DNA from: Bacillota bacterium | GTDB taxonomy: Bacteria; Bacillota; Desulfotomaculia; Desulfotomaculales; Desulfallaceae | DNA length: 64,000 nucleotides | NCBI GenBank assembly: GCA_023439185.1 | Contig: JAEXOR010000052.1 | Span: 135,070 to 199,069 of the forward strand | Reading direction: 5' to 3' | Part shown: positions 59,389 through 64,000 of the stretch, piece after piece | Layout of the letters: every line of letters begins with the position of its first letter | Numbering within the stretch: position 1 is the first letter of the stretch | Program-made: the position numbers and the translations under genes | The notes under the pieces: model-generated | Databases searched by the model: none | What the model was told of the DNA's origin: nothing | The model's input: only the letters and a program-made list of their open reading frames with translations

Positions 59389-60306
59389 TTATTTGGACAG
59401 GCGGGGGTCCAGGGCGTCCCGCAGGCCGTCGCCCAGGAAGTTGAACGCCAGCATGGTAATCGCAATGGCCATGGCCGGGAAAAACAACATGTGGGGGTAA
59501 GATCTGATGGCCGGCAGGGCGTCTGACGCCAGCACCCCCCAACTGGCCATGGGAACGGCCACCCCCAGACCAAGGAAGCTCAGAAAGGATTCGGTGAAAA
59601 TAGCCAGCGGGATGTTCATGGTCATAGTGACAATAATAGAGCCGGTGCAATGCGGGAGCAGGTGCCGGATAAGAATCCTGGCCCGGCCGGCGCCCAGGGC
59701 CCGGGCGGCCAGGATGAATTCCTGTTCTTTGAGGCTTAAGATTTGAGCCCGCACCACCCTGGCCATTTCCAGCCAGTAAACAAGGCCCATGGCAATGAAA
59801 ACGCTTTTCAGACCCGGACCAATAACCACCATCAACAGAATTACGTAAAGCACCAGCGGGATGGAGTAAAATATATCCACAAACCGCATCATCACATTAT
59901 CAACCCGCCCGCCGACAAGACCGGCAATACCGCCGTACAGCACGCCGACGGTAAGGTTAATCAGGCCGGCCGCCAAACCCACGGCCAGAGATATCCTGGC
60001 TCCGTAAAGGACACGTACAAACAGGTCGCGGCCCAGGCTGTCGGTGCCGAACCAGTGCCCGCTGCCGGGGCGGAGGTTCTGCTGGTCCAGAAACTGGTCG
60101 GAGTACGAATACGGGGACAAAACCGGACCCCAAACAGCCAGCAGGGTGATTAATATAATAGTATACAGGCCCAGCATGGCCATTTTGTTTTGACGCAACC
60201 GGCGCCAGGCGTCCCTCCGGTAAGTTGCGGCGGGACCTGGTACGATGGGTGTCTCCTTGTCGCGCGGCGGCAGGGGAGCGAATTTTTCCCGCGGGATTTC
60301 GCGCAT
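59389..60306 (-). CDS. oppC: Oligopeptide ABC transporter permease OppC
   Basis: 305 residues. The N-terminal OppC segment (WRRLRQNKMAMLGLYTIILITLLAVWGPVLSPY) is followed by five more membrane spans. The permease motif is EFILAARALGAGRARILIRHLLPH (EAA loop). Its C-terminus LGDGLRDALDPRLSK is typical. It lies 8 nt after oppB. Confidence 0.94.
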   Translation of the reverse strand: MREIPREKFAPLPPRDKETPIVPGPAATYRRDAWRRLRQNKMAMLGLYTIILITLLAVWGPVLSPYSYSDQFLDQQNLRPGSGHWFGTDSLGRDLFVRVLYGARISLAVGLAAGLINLTVGVLYGGIAGLVGGRVDNVMMRFVDIFYSIPLVLYVILLMVVIGPGLKSVFIAMGLVYWLEMARVVRAQILSLKEQEFILAARALGAGRARILIRHLLPHCTGSIIVTMTMNIPLAIFTESFLSFLGLGVAVPMASWGVLASDALPAIRSYPHMLFFPAMAIAITMLAFNFLGDGLRDALDPRLSK

Positions 60307-60314
60307 GGCTCCTC

Positions 60315-61235
60315 CTAATGGTCAAGCCTGATGCGAGGGTCAATTATACAGTACAGCAGATCAACAATCAGGTTGATGATTACCAGCAGGGTTGCGTAAA
60401 AAACAGTTACTCCGAGGATAACAGTATAATCTCTGTTCCAGATACCGGCGATAAAGTGTTCACCCAGTCCGGGGAGGGCGAAGATCTTCTCAATAACGAA
60501 AGACCCGGTCAGTATTCCCGCTGAAACAGGTCCCAGGTAAGTAACTATTGGTATTAGTGCGTTTTTCAAGGCATGTTTATAAACCACCACCCGTTCGGGC
60601 AGGCCCTTGGCTCTGGCGGTGCGGATATAGTCCTGTTGCAGCACCTCCAGCATGCTGGAACGGGTGAGCCTGGCCACGTAAGCAGTGTAATAACCGGCCA
60701 GGGCCACGGAAGGCATGATCACGCTTTGCCAGTTAAGCCACCAGGCAGTGGGCAGCCACCCCAGCTTAACGCCGACGATGTAGATGAGCAGGGTGGCAAT
60801 CACAAAGTTAGGTACGGCGACACCCACGGCAGCCACGGACATGGCCAGGCGATCCTGCCATTTGTTTTGCCTCAGGGCGGAAATAATACCGGCAGGCAGC
60901 CCGACAAGCAATATGATCAGCAGGGCGGCCAGGCCAAGTTGGGCTGAGACCGGGAAACCATCGGCGATAATCTTGTTTACAGTGACACCCTGGTGTTTAT
61001 AGGATGGGCCCAGGTCTCCCCGGGATAAATGGTATATGTAATCGACATACTGCTTCCAGAGCGGATCGTTTAAATGATATCTCTCTTCAATGTTTTTGAG
61101 TATGGCGGGAGGCAACGTTTTTTCCCCGGTAAAAGGACCGCCGGGGATAGCGTGCATTAAGATAAAGGTAAAGGTGACCACCAACCAAACAGTCGCCAGT
61201 GAAGTTGCCAGTCTTTTAAGTATATAACTTAACAT
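60315..61235 (-). CDS. oppB: Oligopeptide ABC transporter permease OppB
   Basis: About 306 residues. MLSYILKRLATSLATVWLVVTFTFILMHAIPGGPF is the OppB start. The EAA loop is DYIRTARAKGLPERVVVYKHALKNALIP and the last span ends DLLYCIIDPRIRLDH. GGAGAAG stands before the ATG at 61235; 16 upstream codons are in frame but have no site. First gene of the opp operon. Confidence 0.94.
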   Translation of the reverse strand: MLSYILKRLATSLATVWLVVTFTFILMHAIPGGPFTGEKTLPPAILKNIEERYHLNDPLWKQYVDYIYHLSRGDLGPSYKHQGVTVNKIIADGFPVSAQLGLAALLIILLVGLPAGIISALRQNKWQDRLAMSVAAVGVAVPNFVIATLLIYIVGVKLGWLPTAWWLNWQSVIMPSVALAGYYTAYVARLTRSSMLEVLQQDYIRTARAKGLPERVVVYKHALKNALIPIVTYLGPVSAGILTGSFVIEKIFALPGLGEHFIAGIWNRDYTVILGVTVFYATLLVIINLIVDLLYCIIDPRIRLDH

Positions 61236-61283
61236 TGCTGATTCTTCTCCATTGAATGAAAGAATAAAGTACTGAAAGAGCAC

Positions 61284-61748
61284 GCTGAGGAAACTGAATG
61301 AGTGCGCTTTTTTTGCTGGAAATTTGGCCTGTATTCAGTAAATATATACACTTTCTATGGGTTTTAGGATTTTCCTTTATTCTTGTCGATTTAACTCGAG
61401 GATAAGGGTTATTTGTAGCAATTTGTGTTGAGAAAACGGCATTTTACCTCGGCGGAAGGGTGTTAATCGATGTTATAATTTTTTTAGACTTAAACTATTC
61501 TGGACAAAATTTTAAAATTTGACAATGTTCAAAAAATTTTCTAGAAAATTAGTCTAAATTGGTAAAAATTAACTTGTGATAAGAAAAGCATAATGCTATA
61601 ATTAGTTAAATCTTCATTATCTCAAATTTTATAGTTTTTGAACAGTATCTAAATTAAATTTTCTGTTTTTACGGCTTCCTGGGTTTGGTTAGCTTTTGGT
61701 TACAGTCAGCTTGCGGGTGTTTTGACGGCGTGCTGGGAGGCATCGTAC
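61284..61748. other. AT-rich control region before the HD-GYP operon
   Basis: Contains a likely promoter, TTGTGA (61574-61579), 17 nt, then a perfect TATAAT (61597-61602). Two AT-rich palindromes lie just upstream: AAATTTTAAAATTT (about 61507-61520) and AATTTTCTAGAAAATT (61535-61550). These may be operators. The predicted leader is about 140 nt. Confidence 0.5.
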
Positions 61749-63017
61749 TTGGACATGCAGGATTTAAAATTTAGGTCGTACTTTATTGTTGTAGTATTGG
61801 CCGGTATTTTAATACTCTTGTCAAGCAGTTTGCATATCGATTGGGGATTATGGTATTTATATATTTTTTGGATCTTTCTGTTTGTGTTTATTGATATCCG
61901 TCCCATTTCCCTTGATATCAAGGGGCAGGTTACTCTTTCTTTTGCGCTGGCTTTAGCGATCTTGTTAATATACGGCACCTGGTTCTGTATTATTGTCTCA
62001 GGCATTGGCAGTATTTTAACGGATATTATAGGTAAGCGCGGCTGGAATAAAACCCTGTTTAATTGCTCCCAGTTTTCAATCAGTACCTTTGCGGCCGGTG
62101 TAATTTATGACGGTCTGAACATTAAGCTAAATGTATCAATCGATGAGTCATTTATCGTCAGTGAACATATCGTACCCTTTCTGGTTACCGCCCTGGTTTA
62201 TATAGCTTTAAATTTTTTGCTGGTGGCCGTAATAGTATCTTTATCTTACAAAATAAGGCTGTTCAGTATCATCAAAAAAGACCTGGGCATGATTGCCTTA
62301 TTCCTGTTTTCACTGGCGCCAATGAGCCTGCTGATGGTGGTTTTATACACCAACGAGCCCTGGAGTATGGTTTTGATCGTACCGCCGCTGGTTTTGGCGC
62401 ATAACGGTTTTGAAAACTATTTGAAGCTCAGGCAGCAGGCCAGAACAACGATAGAACTGCTGGCGGATGTTGTGGACAGGCGCGATAAATACACGGCGAG
62501 CCATTCATCAAGAGTCGCGGAATTAGCTGAAAAGATCGGGCTGGAGATGGATTTGCCCTACGAGCAGGTTGAAAATTTGGCTATGGCCGGTAAAGTACAC
62601 GACCTTGGCAAAGTGGCGCTGGGAGACAGTATTCTTCAAAAACCGGATCGATTATCGGAATTTGAGTATAAGTTAATGAAAACGCATCCGGAAACAGGAT
62701 ATAACATATTATCTCCCCTTGATATATATAAAGAGTTGCTTTCCTATGTTCTTTGTCATCACGAAAGGGTGGATGGAAAGGGTTACCCGCACGGGTTGGC
62801 GGGTCGCAATATTCCGCTCGGAGCCCGAATACTGGCCGTGGCCGACAGCTTTGACGCCATGACCAGTGACAGGGTCTACAGGGCCGCCATGAGCGATGAA
62901 GAAGCAATCCATGAACTCATAGTAAATAAAGGAAAACAATTTGATCCGGATGTTGTGGATGCATTTCTAAGGGTTTGGGATGCGGAAAAGCAAATTGACG
63001 GAGAAAAAAGCAAATGA
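61749..63017 (+). CDS. Membrane HD-GYP domain phosphodiesterase
   Basis: About 422 residues. The N-terminal half has seven or eight membrane spans in a MASE-like layout. The C-terminal HD-GYP domain has YTASHSSRVAELAEKIG, AGKVHDLGKVALGDSIL, THPETGYNIL and CHHERVDGKGYPHGLAGRNIPLGARILAVADSFDAM. The HD and GYP residues are intact, so c-di-GMP (or cGAMP) hydrolysis is expected. GGGAGG lies 8 nt before TTG 61749, which I take as the start. It overlaps the next gene by 4 nt. Confidence 0.9.
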   Translation: MDMQDLKFRSYFIVVVLAGILILLSSSLHIDWGLWYLYIFWIFLFVFIDIRPISLDIKGQVTLSFALALAILLIYGTWFCIIVSGIGSILTDIIGKRGWNKTLFNCSQFSISTFAAGVIYDGLNIKLNVSIDESFIVSEHIVPFLVTALVYIALNFLLVAVIVSLSYKIRLFSIIKKDLGMIALFLFSLAPMSLLMVVLYTNEPWSMVLIVPPLVLAHNGFENYLKLRQQARTTIELLADVVDRRDKYTASHSSRVAELAEKIGLEMDLPYEQVENLAMAGKVHDLGKVALGDSILQKPDRLSEFEYKLMKTHPETGYNILSPLDIYKELLSYVLCHHERVDGKGYPHGLAGRNIPLGARILAVADSFDAMTSDRVYRAAMSDEEAIHELIVNKGKQFDPDVVDAFLRVWDAEKQIDGEKSK

Positions 63018-63586
63018 TCTTTTTAGTGCCCATATTGATTGCCGCTGTAGTTGTAATAGTGTTTTGGGGCGGAAGACCTAAAAATTTGTTCAATTGTACC
63101 TTTAAACATGCGTGGTTGGTTTTGGTTGCGGTATGTATCAAGGCTGTCAGCATTTACAATCTGTTTGGTTTGACTGAAGAATTAAATTCATACTTACGCG
63201 TCATATCGTTATTATTAGTAGTTATATTTACCGTAGTTAATATCTCATACCGTGGTGTTCCGGTTGTGGGATTGGGGTTATTTTTAAATACCCTGGTTAT
63301 AGCTGTAAACGGCGGTAATATGCCCATCAATGAAAAATATGCGGATATGTTTTTTTCGGCGTCTGAACTGGTTAGATTGAGAGAGGGTTTGCCCGTTGAC
63401 AGTTACATATTGAGTTCCGCCAATACCAGGTTATCTTTCTTGGGTGACGTTATTTCGATACCTTGGGGCGGGCCGATGTTAAAGCTTTTTAGTATCGGTG
63501 ATATTATTATCACCCTGGGGGGAATAGTGTTTATCTCGTTTTATCTGAGGTATGGTTGCGAAAAAGAATATTTAAAACTTAATTAA
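63014..63586 (+). CDS. DUF5317-like membrane protein
   Basis: 190 residues, about five membrane spans (VPILIAAVVVIVFWGG, HAWLVLVAVCIKAVSIYNLF, LRVISLLLVVIFTVVNI, VVGLGLFLNTLVIAVNGGNMPIN, and a C-terminal IIITLGGIVFISFYL). The NGGNMPIN turn and the late FLGDVISIP and FSIGDI motifs fit DUF5317. The function is unknown. It starts inside the end of the HD-GYP gene, so the two are translated together, and it precedes the peptide array. Confidence 0.8.
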   Translation: MIFLVPILIAAVVVIVFWGGRPKNLFNCTFKHAWLVLVAVCIKAVSIYNLFGLTEELNSYLRVISLLLVVIFTVVNISYRGVPVVGLGLFLNTLVIAVNGGNMPINEKYADMFFSASELVRLREGLPVDSYILSSANTRLSFLGDVISIPWGGPMLKLFSIGDIIITLGGIVFISFYLRYGCEKEYLKLN

Positions 63587-63622
63587 AAAATATAAAAATA
63601 ATTATTTAAAGGAGGTATGAAG

Positions 63623-63694
63623 ATGCGCCGCTGGTTCACATTATTAGTAATGGCTTCGTTCGTACTTTCAAGTATCGCCCGTTGCAAATGGTAG
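63623..63694 (+). CDS. Tandem micro-gene, copy 1 (23-residue peptide)
   Basis: The peptide begins MRRWFTLL, has a hydrophobic core of about 15 residues and ends SSIARCKW. It looks like a signal peptide followed by four residues. A signal peptidase I site after SIA (Ser at -3, Ala at -1) would free RCKW. AAAGGAGG (63608-63615) is 7 nt before ATG 63623. An ATG at 63617 is too close. All differences from copies 2 and 3 are synonymous. Confidence 0.8.
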   Translation: MRRWFTLLVMASFVLSSIARCKW

Positions 63695-63740
63695 GTCTTT
63701 GAAAAAATTGATATAAAATTTGTGAAAGGGGGTAAGTGTA

Positions 63741-63812
63741 ATGCGCCGCTGGTTTACATTATTGGTAATGGCTTCGTTTGTGCTTTCAAGTATCGCCCGC
63801 TGCAAATGGTAG
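63741..63812 (+). CDS. Tandem micro-gene, copy 2
   Basis: The same peptide as copy 1. It has five synonymous changes to copy 1 (in codons 5, 8, 13, 14 and 20) and none that alters the protein. GAAAGGGGGTAAGTGTA precedes the ATG. Confidence 0.8.
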   Translation: MRRWFTLLVMASFVLSSIARCKW

Positions 63813-63857
63813 GTATTTGAACATTGATATAAAATCTGTGAAAAGGGGGTAAGTGTA

Positions 63858-63929
63858 ATGCGTCGTTGGTTTACATTATTGGTAATGGCTTCGTTCGTAC
63901 TGTCCAGTATCGCCCGTTGCAAATGGTAG
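63858..63929 (+). CDS. Tandem micro-gene, copy 3
   Basis: The same peptide again. It has six synonymous changes to copy 1 (codons 2, 3, 5, 8, 15 and 16) and seven to copy 2. GAAAAGGGGGTAAGTGTA precedes the ATG. It is followed by a strong terminator. Confidence 0.8.
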   Translation: MRRWFTLLVMASFVLSSIARCKW

Positions 63930-63955
63930 GCTATACTATCAGTCATACATATAGA

Positions 63956-63989
63956 CCCCGGCGCCATGGCGCCGGGGGCTCGATTTTTT
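63956..63989 (+). terminator. Terminator of the HD-GYP/peptide operon
   Basis: CCCCGGCGCCATGGCGCCGGGG (a perfect palindrome, 63956-63977) followed by six T at 63984-63989. Confidence 0.85.
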
Positions 63990-64000
63990 GTGGCCGCAAT

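Larger units (their letters stand above)
63623..63929 (+). repeat. Array of three 117-118 bp direct repeats
   Basis: The ATGs lie at 63623, 63741 and 63858. Each unit holds the 23-codon gene and a spacer with TTGATATAAAATYTGTGAA and GGGGGTAAGTGTA as ribosome binding region. The repeats are diverged at 9 third-codon positions. Confidence 0.9.

Noticed and set aside
59379..59573. A 65-codon N-terminal extension of oppD
   Set aside because: It is Trp/Pro/Cys-rich, lies antisense-like over oppC in another frame, and AAGGAG marks the ATG at 59378.
63623..63929. Direct repeats read as a CRISPR or a lipoprotein cluster
   Set aside because: The 117-bp unit is coding and spacers are similar to each other, so it is not CRISPR. 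The Cys is preceded by Arg (IARC), which does not fit a lipobox.
63668..63967. A minus-strand frame with internally repeated sequence across the peptide array
   Set aside because: Its repeats only mirror the plus-strand array, it has no ribosome binding site, and the synonymous pattern supports the plus strand.

Overview
The window looks like a chromosome segment from a spore-forming, anaerobic Gram-positive bacterium of the Clostridia, most likely a relative of Desulfotomaculum or Pelotomaculum. The grounds are the sporulation-associated yqfC/yqfD pair, the Firmicute gene order glyQ-glyS-ccpN-ppsR and dnaG-rpoD, ppdK beside its regulator, TrmK, and a probable selenoprotein. The species is an inference; no rRNA is present.

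Positions 1-18,600 are housekeeping. A small thioredoxin-like gene with an in-frame UGA opens the window. It is followed by yqfC-yqfD-phoH-pgpH, a minus-strand DUF1540 gene, ybeY-dgkA-cdd-era, an M-box magnesium riboswitch with corA, ubiX on the minus strand, recO, a DUF4342 gene, and glyQ-glyS-ccpN-ppsR-ppdK. Positions 18,600-28,000 form an AT-richer accessory block: a BlaI/MecR1-type pair with tandem operators, a nuclease-like AbiEi/DUF559-type gene, a Phd/RelE toxin-antitoxin pair with a perfect operator palindrome, a four-gene DDE/AAA transposon and two stray genes. This block separates ppdK from thpR, a flavodoxin-like gene, dgt, dnaG and rpoD (28,000-33,500). Four tRNA genes with a strong promoter and a terminator follow.

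Positions 33,850-51,600 form a second accessory block. It holds an MBL hydrolase, a 37-residue Gly-rich protein and a copper locus. The copper locus has a CopA ATPase, a membrane polyferredoxin, exported His/Met-rich proteins and a two-component system, with paired OmpR-type boxes in the divergent promoter region. The block continues with two lipoproteins that share a duplicated leader, an orphan response regulator, an SDR reductase, MscS, a ferritin-like protein, a GltB-like FMN protein, paired fluoride channels and a UspA-like protein. The conserved trmK-nif3 pair, often close to rpoD, resumes at 51,637. It is followed by a UROD/MetE-like protein, a Nudix hydrolase and a minus-strand oligopeptide ABC operon (oppB-C-D-F-A).

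The right end (61,500-63,990) is an operon with its own promoter and terminator: a membrane HD-GYP phosphodiesterase, a DUF5317-type membrane protein, and three tandem copies of a 23-codon gene. The three peptides are identical although 9 of the 23 codons vary in third position. That micro-gene array and the UGA-containing gene at 119-460 are the two observations I consider most likely to be new biology.
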